From a virus: DNA of 20,042 nucleotides. A program made the translations under genes and the position numbers. Below the pieces are notes generated by a model. The model was not told the origin of the DNA, did not search any database, and worked only from the letters and a program-made list of their open reading frames with translations. The stretch lies in the IMG/VR virus record IMGVR_UViG_3300049783_001710, positions 1 to 20,042 of that record; one strand, written 5' to 3'. Positions 8,092-16,967 of this stretch are shown here, piece by piece (the first letter of the stretch is position 1; each line of letters opens with the position of its first letter).

Positions 8092-8427
8092 CTATAAAGA
8101 AACAGTAGGAATGATTGTCAGTAACCCTTCCATCAATTTTGTTTTTATAACGCTGTCATCCATTATTAAATCATACCTATATTTACCAGGATTGATGGAC
8201 AGCGTAGAAGCAGATGGTATGTTTAAAATAAGATTATTAGGATCGCCGTCTCCTAAATCTACGATGATATCTATACTAAAGGCTACTGTTGAAGCATATA
8301 TTTTTTTTGCTCTACACGTGAAAGTTTGATCGGAAATTACAATTTCCGCATTATTAATATCAAAGGCGTCAACGTTTATCGAATAATCAATGCCTTGATC
8401 TACATATAAATTTACATTTGTGGTCAT
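8092..8427 (-). CDS. small virion structural protein (Ig-like/BppU-N-like pattern), 111 aa
   Basis: First gene after the late promoter, with a TAAGGA site before its ATG. The pattern NLYVDQG.DYSINVDAFD..., then a middle CRAKKIYAST.. segment, then INPGKYRYDLIMDDS..K.KLMEGLLTIIP resembles a family of about 110-residue proteins found among marine T4-like phage tail genes. It also resembles the N-terminal fold of baseplate upper proteins (BppU-N type), an all-beta domain. This similarity is by eye, not by a profile search. No signal peptide or membrane segment. It ends 16 bases before the 98-residue gene, and the two probably act together in attaching the fibre proteins downstream. Confidence 0.75.
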   Translation of the reverse strand: MTTNVNLYVDQGIDYSINVDAFDINNAEIVISDQTFTCRAKKIYASTVAFSIDIIVDLGDGDPNNLILNIPSASTLSINPGKYRYDLIMDDSVIKTKLMEGLLTIIPTVSL

Positions 8428-8455
8428 TGAGAAATCCTTAGCTCTTCTATAATTC

Positions 8456-8463
8456 TATTTATA
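8456..8463 (-). promoter_or_regulatory. T4-type late promoter box TATAAATA
   Basis: An exact TATAAATA on the minus strand sits in the 81-base gap between the 155- and 111-residue genes, 28 bases before the ATG at 8427, with the ribosome site in between. It is preceded by a T-rich run (GTTTTTTATAAATA). TATAAATA is the established -10-like recognition sequence of T4 late transcription, read by gp55-type sigma with gp33/gp45. Its position in the only large intergenic gap supports function; transcription would begin near 8450 and cover the whole distal fibre block. Confidence 0.75.
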
Positions 8464-8508
8464 AAAAACTGTTCCGTCGATATACGTGTTAGAGTTTTAA
8501 TAAGTTCA

Positions 8509-8976
8509 TTATAATGTCGCTTGCTCTGCAATTATCCAAGCTGCTTTGATAGCAGCTTCAGATAGGTCCGCATCTGGCGCAACCCTAGAAACAGTTTCTG
8601 CAAATATCGCCACTAATCCAATTGTTTTTGATTGTGAGAATGTTGCTGCGCTGCGCTGCGCTTTAATCTGCGCGTACAATGCGCGATCAGTAGATTTCAA
8701 TTCTGTTTCAAGTGCGGCCCACACGTCGTCTAGTCCCGTGTATGCAAGCAGGTATTCAAATCTGCGAGTCGACAGGTTGCTGGGGTAGTATGTTGGTGGA
8801 GTTGGCGCAATGTAAACGGAGGCGTTCGGACTCATGTCATCAAATAATGCTACCACATCAAACTCCGCACCATTATCGAGTGGGTCGCAAGTAAACGGTA
8901 TCCAACCATATATAGGGTGTTTAATCTCGCAATCAATTAAACCGTGTTTTGTGAATGTAGGGTTGCGGTACTTCAT
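8509..8976 (-). CDS. tail-fibre accessory/assembly-like protein, 155 aa
   Basis: The start overlaps the stop of the 481-residue fibre gene by one base (TAATG), so the pair is probably translationally coupled. The N-terminal part (NPTFTKHGLIDCEIKHPIYG, then WIPFTCDP) is of the sort seen in small proteins encoded just after tail-fibre genes. After a Pro/Tyr-rich linker (IAPTPPTYYPS, about 57-67) comes a helical C-terminus (STRRFEYLL...GLDDVWAALE..) with a pattern recurrent in phage fibre-accessory proteins: an Arg-rich start, a 'GL.D.V.A.L' helix, and an Ala-rich end. The coding DNA is markedly richer in G+C than the baseplate genes, like the 3' half of its partner. Likely helps fold, cap or attach the preceding fibre; that role is inferred from position and pattern only. 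Confidence 0.75.
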   Translation of the reverse strand: MKYRNPTFTKHGLIDCEIKHPIYGWIPFTCDPLDNGAEFDVVALFDDMSPNASVYIAPTPPTYYPSNLSTRRFEYLLAYTGLDDVWAALETELKSTDRALYAQIKAQRSAATFSQSKTIGLVAIFAETVSRVAPDADLSEAAIKAAWIIAEQATL

Positions 8977-10421
8977 TATGATATCCTCAGGAATAATGTG
9001 GCGCGGTTATAATCAGAAGCAGTACTTAAGGTTACTGAGCCCATCGCGCGCCAAGTCCCCGTGTTGTACGCGTCACCGCGTGCTAGTCCAGTCGATGTAC
9101 CAGCTATTGTTGTGTTAAGTGTTGTCGTAGAAGCTGTGCCGTTTACACCAGAGTTCAAGAGCGTCGAGCCCGCATAAGTGTTGCCTGCGACAACACCACC
9201 GGTACCTGTGCGGACCAAGAAAGCATAAGTTCCAACGGCACCAAACGAGAGTGCGGCATTAAGCACTCCGATATCTATATCAGCGATTGCTGCTTGAACA
9301 AAACTAGCGGTCGCAATTTGTGTAGTGTTTGTCCCAAGTGCTGCTGTTGGAGCAAGCGGTGTGCCGGTGAAGTTAGGACTGATTTTAGGAGACTTCGAAT
9401 CCAATTGAGATTGAATGTTAGCTGTTACGCCTTGTGTTCGGTTCAAGTCCGTAAAGGTTGCAGTAACGCCGTCTAACGAATTAAGTTCCGCTGCTGTTGC
9501 GGTCACTCCGTCTAGTATGTTAAGTTCCGCTGCTGTCGCTGTTACGCCTGCAAACAGATTGAGTTCCGCAGTGGTTGATGTCACGCCGTCTAGTATGTTA
9601 AGTTCCGCTGATGTCGCTGTTACGCCGTCTAGTATGTTAAGTTCCGCTGATGTCGCTGTTACGCCGTCTAGTATATTCAACTCACCGGCAGTAGATGTGA
9701 TCACTGTGCCGCCAATAGACAAAGAACCGCTAATTTCAACATCGCCAACTACATCTAGTTCAGATGAAGGGCTGGGGTTATGAATACCTACTCGACCCAA
9801 ACTAGTTATAACAAAGGGGTTGGTATCAGGGGTAAAACTATCCTCAACAACGAAGGCATTGCCTGTGCCTGTCTGAGTAATGCGCACCGCATCGGAGGAA
9901 TCGTCTACCTCTAGTCTAACAACACTAATCAAATCAAGTATGCCATCTGTGCTTGAAAGATTTCCATTCAACAGTATATTGGTCGCAGATAGAGTCAGAT
10001 CATTCACTGTAGTTAAAGTAGTCGAGTCCGAAGTAAGTGAAAATGATTGAGATGTTGCTGTTATGACATCTGTACTTAGTACGAAAGTATTAGCAGTAAT
10101 AGAATTACTGGTGTGATTTGATATCGTTTCAAGTGCTGTGAAATTAGTGTTTGCTGTAAATGATGCGGCAGATATTATAGATAATGCAGCTGGTGTTGTT
10201 ACGGTACCTCCTCTTAAAGAAGTTCCCACTGCAACTACAGAAGCGGAAAATATTCCTACTAGAGATGTGTTACCAGTAGTGGTTCCGCCAGAAACAGTTG
10301 TTTCGGCGGAAAGTACTTTCGAGCCCATATCACTTGATAAATTATTTGTTCTTTCAAACCAATCGCCAAAGGTATTGACATTTTTATCTAGTACATTGCT
10401 GAGGTAGGAAGGTATAGCCAT
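8976..10421 (-). CDS. tail fibre-like protein with 13-residue repeats, 481 aa
   Basis: The ATG follows directly on the stop of the 80-residue gene (TAAATGG). Residues 1-45 (MAIPSYLSNVLDKNVNTFGD, then WFERTN) are an anchor-like start; residues about 45-190 are Ser/Thr/Asn-rich beta-type sequence. A GRVGIHNPSPSSELDVVGD motif (about 210), frequent in phage fibres and trimeric adhesins, is followed by seven 13-residue repeats of the form AELNILDGVTATS (about 240-330). Then comes NFTGTPLAPTAALGTNTTQI (about 350), a well-known tail-fibre motif, and a C-terminus ending TGTWRAMGS...ATLFLRIS, seen at the ends of phage fibre proteins. Probably a homotrimeric short fibre or fibre tip. Its 5' part is AT-rich and its 3' part GC-rich, suggesting a swapped distal end. 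Confidence 0.85.
   Translation of the reverse strand: MAIPSYLSNVLDKNVNTFGDWFERTNNLSSDMGSKVLSAETTVSGGTTTGNTSLVGIFSASVVAVGTSLRGGTVTTPAALSIISAASFTANTNFTALETISNHTSNSITANTFVLSTDVITATSQSFSLTSDSTTLTTVNDLTLSATNILLNGNLSSTDGILDLISVVRLEVDDSSDAVRITQTGTGNAFVVEDSFTPDTNPFVITSLGRVGIHNPSPSSELDVVGDVEISGSLSIGGTVITSTAGELNILDGVTATSAELNILDGVTATSAELNILDGVTSTTAELNLFAGVTATAAELNILDGVTATAAELNSLDGVTATFTDLNRTQGVTANIQSQLDSKSPKISPNFTGTPLAPTAALGTNTTQIATASFVQAAIADIDIGVLNAALSFGAVGTYAFLVRTGTGGVVAGNTYAGSTLLNSGVNGTASTTTLNTTIAGTSTGLARGDAYNTGTWRAMGSVTLSTASDYNRATLFLRIS
9442..9714. repeat. 39-base tandem array (seven units) in the fibre gene
   Basis: Units begin at 9442, 9481, 9520, 9559, 9598, 9637 and 9676, a strict 39-base period. 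Each encodes 13 residues of the form AELNILDGVTATS. Units at 9598 and 9637 are virtually identical, while the outer units are degenerate, which suggests slippage expansion from the middle. Confidence 0.95.
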
Positions 10422-10664
10422 TTATGTTTCTTCCATTTTTATTAATGTTTTTATTTTTTTCAGTAGAGTTTTCATTTCTGAGATTTCGATTTTCATTTCC
10501 GAGATTTCGGTTTTCAGTACATTGAAATTTTCCGAAGCTATCCTCGAATTCTGTATAATTGTTTTTTGCTTTCTATAGGCATTTAGTTTATTTATATCTT
10601 TATTTACAATAGCACCAGATTTTCTATCTTTATATATGCCACTCATATCGGTTTTTTCAAGCAT
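10422..10664 (-). CDS. small coiled-coil structural protein, 80 aa
   Basis: The start at 10664 is supported by an AAGGA site that overlaps the stop codon of the preceding giant gene. The first 30 residues (MSGIYKDRKSGAIVNKD from residue 7) match a small protein I know from T4-like marine phages next to tail genes. The C-terminal half is a heptad-type helix with a local tandem repeat (KTEISEMK / KIEISEMK) and many Lys, Glu, Ile and Leu, ending LLKKIKTLIK: a probable coiled coil of about 40 residues. It touches the fibre gene that follows without a spacer. Role unknown; a trimerising or bridging piece between the DUF4815-type protein and the fibre is possible but unproven. Confidence 0.8.
   Translation of the reverse strand: MLEKTDMSGIYKDRKSGAIVNKDINKLNAYRKQKTIIQNSRIASENFNVLKTEISEMKIEISEMKTLLKKIKTLIKMEET
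10589..10596 (-). promoter_or_regulatory. candidate intragenic late promoter box
   Basis: Exact TATAAATA on the minus strand inside the 80-residue gene, about 170 bases before the start of the 481-residue fibre gene. It lies in AT-rich coding DNA, so chance is a real alternative. Confidence 0.3.
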
Positions 10665-10673
10665 TTTATTTCC

Positions 10674-13600
10674 TTATTTCTGAAGTGCTATTGCTCTTAA
10701 GCTACTTGCTCTTGGATATATCGCAGTATTGGTACTGGACATGCCTATCTTAAGTTGGAATTCACTATACCGGCTGTATATCTCCTCTATTGCGGGAGAC
10801 ACCGTACCATTACCGTCAGAAGGCCCAGTTGCAGTAAATGTATCACCCACGACATTTGACCCCGCTCCAAAGTCAGTAAAGTCTGTCGACCCAGTTGTCA
10901 CTATTATATAATTTGTACTTGCAGTCATTCCAGAACCTTCTATAACTGCAGGATTGCCTGATGTTGTATATTGGATGACTCCAGTATCGCCTTCACCAGT
11001 GAGAAATTCTACCGGTACTGTATAAGTTGTATCGATGAAATTATCTCTATTCACACTAGAAGAAACTGCGTTTTTACTAGAATACATTTCAAACCACGGT
11101 CTATCATTCAGTTCCGTTATATCAGCATTATTTTTAATTCTAGCCCATACTTGTATAGCAGTGCCTTCAGGTCGATATTCTTGTAGCTGTACAAGTAAAT
11201 CCTCCGCAATATTATCATCGGACAACTCAATAATTTTTGAAATGTATTTACTGTTAAGATTACCGCCCTTTGGAAGCAATTCACCAGTTGTGTCATTGTT
11301 CAATTGGTTGCCTGTTAATACAACACCCAAAATTGCTTCGTCCAATACTGGAGATAAATACTCAGATTCAGATGTAATTGACGCATCTATCGAAAGTGAT
11401 TTCGCGCCGCTGAGAAGTCTCACTTCTTCCGATCTTGAAAGTACATTTTTAACAGTAGAAAACTCGTAATCCTCGTTTGGATAAATTGATATTTTAGAAC
11501 CTATGGTAGTTCCTTCTGTAGCCACAATTTCAAATTGTATATCAGTAAGTCCGTCGAATTTTAGATAAGATGGTCTTATTGTCGCGGATGAATATTCGTG
11601 AACGCCAAATTGGTCTATGGTATGTGCAGGAACGAGTGTTGTGTTTGCCAACGCCAGTCCAACTGGTAACGTTATAGTACCAGTAGGTGCGTACGGGTTG
11701 GGAACAGATGAACCTGCGCCTGCATATGTTACTGATAGTTCTGTGCCGTTCAATATAGTCTTATGGCGATCAGGAAGAATTGATCTTATAGATGAACCGA
11801 CAAAAAACTTACCGTTTGAGTGGGTAATATCGAATTTGAAATTAGTTGTATCTATACTGTCAACTATACCTGTGCCGAAATCGACTGAAGATATAACACC
11901 TGTATCTCTTACTGTAGCAGTAAGCCCTTCATATATAGTCACGGTAGAATTAGCAATAAAATCAAATCCGCCCATGAAAATATCGGTGCCGTCTATATTT
12001 ATGATTGTCGACGATGTATTACTTGTTCCATCCACAATAGTATCACCAACCTGCAGAATACCAGCACCATCAATTGCTATATTGAGTATTTCTGCGCCTC
12101 TGACGGGTTCGCCTTCTCTAAAGAACACTGTCGGAAATGCATCATTGTCCGTGATGAATTCCACGTCTTCTATATAAAAATTGGCTACCGAAGTTATTGG
12201 AGCTGTCGCTGTCGCACCAGTACTCATGCGATTGAACCTGATTTTCAAATCAATATCAGGAACTATGTCCCAGTTTAAGTTATTATTTGTGGTATAGAAT
12301 GTTCCAAATTGCCCACGGTTTGTTACAGGATTGCCCGAAGCAACATCAGTTCCGCCAAGACGAGATACCCAGAAATACGTGTCGGGGTTGAGACCTTCTG
12401 TGTGTATAACAAAGGCGTATTGTGTATTGTTATATAGGAATACAGGCGAGTCAAAGTTTACATTAGTTGCGTTTGCAATACCGTCGTTGCTGATATTCAG
12501 TCGGGTGTCATTGCGATTCATCCATACAACACTATACGGAATAGTAGTTCTTGTAATGCCACCCGCACTATTCATTTCACGAAGTTCAAACCAAACGCCG
12601 AGGCTTGGGTGGATTGCAGAAAGCCAGATATCTATTGAACTTAAGAAAACGCCCTCGACATCTTCGTCCTCGTCTACAAATATCGAATACGCCGCGCAAG
12701 ACGGTCCGACTTCGAACCAGCCCGCAGGAGACTTGGTAGATCTTTGTATCGATCTGGTTCTGCTGTCAATAACTTCTCTTCTTTCGACACTTTGTGTTTT
12801 AGTAGAGATAATTGTATTCTGTTTTTGCAGATTCAATCCTGAAGCAATAAAAGAACCTTTACTGTAGCTCGAAGCATCCGTATCATTTGTAGGACTATCT
12901 GTTATTATGATTTCCTTTTCGCCAACCCGGAACCGCTTGTTGGTACCGTTAGGTAATCTCATGAATATAAGAACTTCGCCGTTGCTGTTTGAAAATACAC
13001 TCGATCCCTCAGTTCCTATATTCGAAAGATCAGTATCATAATCAAGATAACCTGTGGTTTTATCTTGACTTGCATCAAAGTATTGCGACACCACTACTGG
13101 AGCAGCAAAGTCATTCATATTCTCACCGTCAAAAAAGACATGGTATCGTGTATTTGGTTTTAGGCCATAAGAATATAGCTTTAAAGTTTGTGCTCTTATA
13201 TATGGTATCAGGGAAATATCTGTTACAAAATTACCTAGGTCGTATGACTCGGTTTCAGTAGAAATAGTGGTTTCGATATTTGTTCTTTGTTCTTGTATTG
13301 TTTCTTCTGTGGTTACTTTACCACCATAAACAATGAACATGCGGGTCGATGAATAATCATCAATTTGGTTCCGGAAAGATATATCTTCGAATGTTGAGCC
13401 ACTGTCTATTTTGGCTTTTACTGACGCAACAGCGTCGCCTCTAAAACGGCCTCTCGCCGCTACAAATTCTGTAACTTCTTGGATTGTGCTGAATGTTCTA
13501 AGTAATTTTTCATTGCCGTTGAAGTGCTTAACGCCGCCCTCGCGATGGTAAACTTTATAGACATTGGATGAAGTACCAGATATGGCACCCGTGCCTATTT

Positions 13601-16600
13601 TTTGCCAAGCACCTATTTCAGTCGAAACTACTCTTGACTCTGGCACGTCATTGCCAAAATCAAAAGTTTTATCTACGGTCGTTGTGTCCGCCCAAGTATC
13701 AATATCAGGATATACACTCATGCCACCAATAAAACGATAAGAACTAAGTTCCACATTTCTTGTAGTCGTCGCGAACAGTTGTTCTTTCAAGACCTTTTCG
13801 ACATACGGTATATGAACCAGAGCTCCGGTCTTTGCAGCAGTGAACGCGCCACCTGCATTGGGGTTAAATCTGGTATCAAATCCCTCCACCACAATCGGAG
13901 GTTGGATAGATTTATCTTTTCTATTCACAGCAATGTTATAATCTGAATTTGTTATATCTGAAAGTGTATGATCGACGAAAGGGTTGATAAACACGCCATT
14001 TTTAAATCTATCAAGTCCATTCTCGTCTAATACTAAAAGATCAAGAGTATTTTTCTCAAGTAAACTAAGAGCATTATAATACTCAAGGTTCTTTACTCTT
14101 TGTTTTATAGCGCCAATATCGGACATTGTATGTCTGCTGAATGTTATTTTATCAGAAACAACACCTTCTTCTTTTCTTCCTAATATCTTAGCATAGTTTT
14201 CAGACAGAGAAGGAAACGGTGGGATGAAAATGTTTGCAATGGACATATATGTCTCAGGAACAGTAGGAAACATAGGATATATGCTAGACTGACCTTTGAA
14301 AACTTTAAAATCGCCATTCGGTTTGACTGCAAGAATATCTCTTCTTGCAAGATAATATGAATAATCGAACTTTAGATTTGTCCCGGGTACTGGTGTTTTA
14401 TATCCGCCGGCGGGTATAGTAAATGCAACAGATTCTACTGGGTTGCTAGGAGCAGTTCCTATTGAAGTTCCTGTTACTACGGTTGGAGCTGTGACTGTAC
14501 GGAAATCTATGTAATTTCTCTGTATTGTATCGAGATCTTCTGTCTTCACGGTCGTGTTAGATTCTATAGCATCATCGATAGGATAAGAATCTATAGAGAA
14601 ATACGATCCACTGCCAGCAAGATCAGGCTCATAGTAATCAAAGATGATTAGGAGATGATCCGATGTGGTAATAGGCGTATCAGTTACTGTAAAAGATGTG
14701 CCGTATGAAAATTCGCTTTCATTTTTTCCTAAAACAAATCTGCTCGTTACATCTTCGCCGTCCGTGATTAGCGTGATGTCAGAAGTATGTTTTCTTACTT
14801 GGCGTATTTTTATAGCATCAGGTACTCCTAGGAAGAACTTCTCAAGACTTCCATAACTAGAACCATCAATTTTAACATATCTACTTGATCTGATGGTCTT
14901 TGATCTCTCTGATGTCAGATCTTTAATTGCGCGATATGAAAGCTTACTCGCTGTTGCGATAGAGAAGGTTTCTCCCAAATCAATCGAAATAGAGGTCGGA
15001 GTTGCTGTTACGACTCTTATCGCGCCCGTTCCATATCCTTTCGAATTTAAATCTATCAAATCTCCAGAAACATAACTCTTCGTCCATGCTGCTCCAGACG
15101 CGGTCGAAATAGCATTTGAAATAAGTGTCATTGACAAGTTACTCTCGATGCTTTGAATGATATAAGAGTTTGTAGCTATAACGAATCTGTCGCCCAGATT
15201 TAGATTGTTAAAGTTTGTTCCGACACCAGTAACAATAGGCGATCCTGTAGTCACGGAAACTGTTCCCGTGCCGGTAATAGTCACGCCGCCTGTGACATGC
15301 AGAATTATAGTTTCCTTTGCAAGAGATGCGAGGGTACCCGTGCCGTAAATGAGTGTTTCATTCACGCCCAAAGAAACAACGCCTGATAGAAGACCTGCTG
15401 TGCTTATAGTACCCGTTCCTTGCTTCATAAAAGTAAGAGTAGTGTCGGGGTCGCCTAGGTCATTCTTCACACTTTTAGTATAATCATTACCCACATATAT
15501 TAATCTGGATAAATTGGCCGAATCGTAAAGAATAGCTGCTCCATTTTCGAGTTTCACATCAGCAAAGAAATTCGACGTTTTAATCGCTCGAACACTAGCA
15601 AAAATCTGCCCAGCATTCATTTTTATATCGCCAAGATAAAATCTTACTGTTGCTGATGGCTGGCCATATTGCCCGCTTTCTTCAACAAAAGAAATAAGTC
15701 TTGCCGTGCCTATCTGCGTTCCTGCTGCCGCATCGTCAAAAGCGCTTGAGTAAGTTATACGATTCTCAGCAGTATCATAGAGTTGAACTGTATTGTATGA
15801 ATCAGGTTCTGGCATACCCATAATCTCGTTAGCAAGAACATGAGCGCCAGAAGGAATGAATGAATATTGATTATCTATGAAAACAGAACTGGATGATTTA
15901 TCTGTTTCTATAGGTCTAGTAGAAACGGTTTCTACTTCATAACCTTTCACATAAGCAAGACCCTTTTCAAGTTCTATGACTAATTTATCAGAGTCTCCGC
16001 CCTCGGTTTCCGAAAATCTACCACCATTTGAACCGGTGTTCAAATGCTCTCTAGTTCTAATGTCCCATCCTCTCACGACATAATCGCCTGATTCGTTGAA
16101 AGTTCTTTTTGCAAGATCGTCAGCAATTTCATTATATATTGTCTTTTCACTTTTGATATAGATCTGGCCTTCACGAAGTTCTAAAAGAACAAAATTGCTG
16201 TCATCCGCGAGGTCTACGTCCAAATTAGATACATTCAGTGTCAGGTTGCATCGAAGTCTATCCGCGCCTGGTGCGTTGAAGTTATTATAACCCTGTGCAT
16301 TATCTAATAGAGTACTATCTTCATCAGAATTGACCGTGACGAATTCTGCACTCATATACACGCGCTTGTTTGCTTTTGAATTGAAAGTATCTATAGCAAT
16401 TTTTTGCGTGTCGAATTTAACAAAGAACCCATTTACATAAAGAACACCCTCGGTGATGCCAAATATGGAACCTTTGCCTGTTATATTTACAAAAGTCGTA
16501 CTAAAAGAGCCTGTAGCGGTCGCCGTTGTATATGAAATATTCTCGCTTGTAAAAGCAACTACCGATTCGCTATTATTCAAATCCGTGTAATTTATAAAAA

Positions 16601-16952
16601 GAACAGATACGCCAACTTCAGAAGGATCTGCTTCGGCATGAATTACTCTTGCTTTCAATCCCGTGACTGCACCTACCAATTCGCCGCCTACCATATCAGG
16701 AATATCGTTGATGTTAATTTGAACACGGACGTAATCTACTGGATCTTGGGGGTCGAAAGTGCCACCCAATACCCGCGATCCATTTTGGAAGATATGATCA
16801 CCGAATCTTTCAACCTGATTTTGAAGTATTGTTTGAAGTTGAGTTAATTCTCTCGCTTGTACCGCAAGCCCTGGCTTGAAAAGAACCCGGTGATAATTTT
16901 TATCTTCGTCGTAATCATCGAAATACGGTAATCTGTTTAGATCTATTGTCAT
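10674..16952 (-). CDS. DUF4815-type giant tail/baseplate structural protein, 2092 aa
   Basis: The N-terminus (LNRLPYFDDYDEDKNYHRVL, then FKPG.AVQARELTQLQTILQ) is the hallmark of the DUF4815 family of large phage tail proteins. The second family hallmark follows at about 939-970 (SRHTMSDIGAIKQRVKNLEY), leading to LSLLEKNT and DRFKNGVFINPF. In between, about 561-625, is a GTGTVSV..SPIVTGVGT.F module. Residues about 1408-1576 look like a beta-sandwich with SSIDIWLSAIHPSLGVWFEL and a later PVFLYNNTQYAFVI strand, a pattern shared with other marine phage tail proteins. The C-terminus (EFQLKIGM...LRAIALQ) is also typical, but it is interrupted by an extra repeat (see findings). No transmembrane or signal sequence. 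Position after gp8 fits a baseplate-attached fibre or whisker-like structure; in T4 this place is held by gp9-gp12, to which no clear similarity is seen. Confidence 0.85.
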   Translation of the reverse strand: MTIDLNRLPYFDDYDEDKNYHRVLFKPGLAVQARELTQLQTILQNQVERFGDHIFQNGSRVLGGTFDPQDPVDYVRVQININDIPDMVGGELVGAVTGLKARVIHAEADPSEVGVSVLFINYTDLNNSESVVAFTSENISYTTATATGSFSTTFVNITGKGSIFGITEGVLYVNGFFVKFDTQKIAIDTFNSKANKRVYMSAEFVTVNSDEDSTLLDNAQGYNNFNAPGADRLRCNLTLNVSNLDVDLADDSNFVLLELREGQIYIKSEKTIYNEIADDLAKRTFNESGDYVVRGWDIRTREHLNTGSNGGRFSETEGGDSDKLVIELEKGLAYVKGYEVETVSTRPIETDKSSSSVFIDNQYSFIPSGAHVLANEIMGMPEPDSYNTVQLYDTAENRITYSSAFDDAAAGTQIGTARLISFVEESGQYGQPSATVRFYLGDIKMNAGQIFASVRAIKTSNFFADVKLENGAAILYDSANLSRLIYVGNDYTKSVKNDLGDPDTTLTFMKQGTGTISTAGLLSGVVSLGVNETLIYGTGTLASLAKETIILHVTGGVTITGTGTVSVTTGSPIVTGVGTNFNNLNLGDRFVIATNSYIIQSIESNLSMTLISNAISTASGAAWTKSYVSGDLIDLNSKGYGTGAIRVVTATPTSISIDLGETFSIATASKLSYRAIKDLTSERSKTIRSSRYVKIDGSSYGSLEKFFLGVPDAIKIRQVRKHTSDITLITDGEDVTSRFVLGKNESEFSYGTSFTVTDTPITTSDHLLIIFDYYEPDLAGSGSYFSIDSYPIDDAIESNTTVKTEDLDTIQRNYIDFRTVTAPTVVTGTSIGTAPSNPVESVAFTIPAGGYKTPVPGTNLKFDYSYYLARRDILAVKPNGDFKVFKGQSSIYPMFPTVPETYMSIANIFIPPFPSLSENYAKILGRKEEGVVSDKITFSRHTMSDIGAIKQRVKNLEYYNALSLLEKNTLDLLVLDENGLDRFKNGVFINPFVDHTLSDITNSDYNIAVNRKDKSIQPPIVVEGFDTRFNPNAGGAFTAAKTGALVHIPYVEKVLKEQLFATTTRNVELSSYRFIGGMSVYPDIDTWADTTTVDKTFDFGNDVPESRVVSTEIGAWQKIGTGAISGTSSNVYKVYHREGGVKHFNGNEKLLRTFSTIQEVTEFVAARGRFRGDAVASVKAKIDSGSTFEDISFRNQIDDYSSTRMFIVYGGKVTTEETIQEQRTNIETTISTETESYDLGNFVTDISLIPYIRAQTLKLYSYGLKPNTRYHVFFDGENMNDFAAPVVVSQYFDASQDKTTGYLDYDTDLSNIGTEGSSVFSNSNGEVLIFMRLPNGTNKRFRVGEKEIIITDSPTNDTDASSYSKGSFIASGLNLQKQNTIISTKTQSVERREVIDSRTRSIQRSTKSPAGWFEVGPSCAAYSIFVDEDEDVEGVFLSSIDIWLSAIHPSLGVWFELREMNSAGGITRTTIPYSVVWMNRNDTRLNISNDGIANATNVNFDSPVFLYNNTQYAFVIHTEGLNPDTYFWVSRLGGTDVASGNPVTNRGQFGTFYTTNNNLNWDIVPDIDLKIRFNRMSTGATATAPITSVANFYIEDVEFITDNDAFPTVFFREGEPVRGAEILNIAIDGAGILQVGDTIVDGTSNTSSTIINIDGTDIFMGGFDFIANSTVTIYEGLTATVRDTGVISSVDFGTGIVDSIDTTNFKFDITHSNGKFFVGSSIRSILPDRHKTILNGTELSVTYAGAGSSVPNPYAPTGTITLPVGLALANTTLVPAHTIDQFGVHEYSSATIRPSYLKFDGLTDIQFEIVATEGTTIGSKISIYPNEDYEFSTVKNVLSRSEEVRLLSGAKSLSIDASITSESEYLSPVLDEAILGVVLTGNQLNNDTTGELLPKGGNLNSKYISKIIELSDDNIAEDLLVQLQEYRPEGTAIQVWARIKNNADITELNDRPWFEMYSSKNAVSSSVNRDNFIDTTYTVPVEFLTGEGDTGVIQYTTSGNPAVIEGSGMTASTNYIIVTTGSTDFTDFGAGSNVVGDTFTATGPSDGNGTVSPAIEEIYSRYSEFQLKIGMSSTNTAIYPRASSLRAIALQK

Positions 16953-16967
16953 TTCATACCTTCTTTT

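Noticed and set aside
8428-8508. Transcription terminator after the 155-residue gene
   Set aside because: No stable hairpin followed by a U run is seen on the minus strand; the T run in this gap belongs to the promoter upstream region.
9442-9714. CRISPR array
   Set aside because: The 39-base units are adjacent with no unique spacers, are in frame, and encode a known 13-residue fibre repeat.
11617-12867. Plus-strand open frames of 186 and 178 codons inside the DUF4815-type gene
   Set aside because: They lie antisense to a protein with clear family hallmarks, have no family features of their own, and no promoter or spacing that would suggest real genes.
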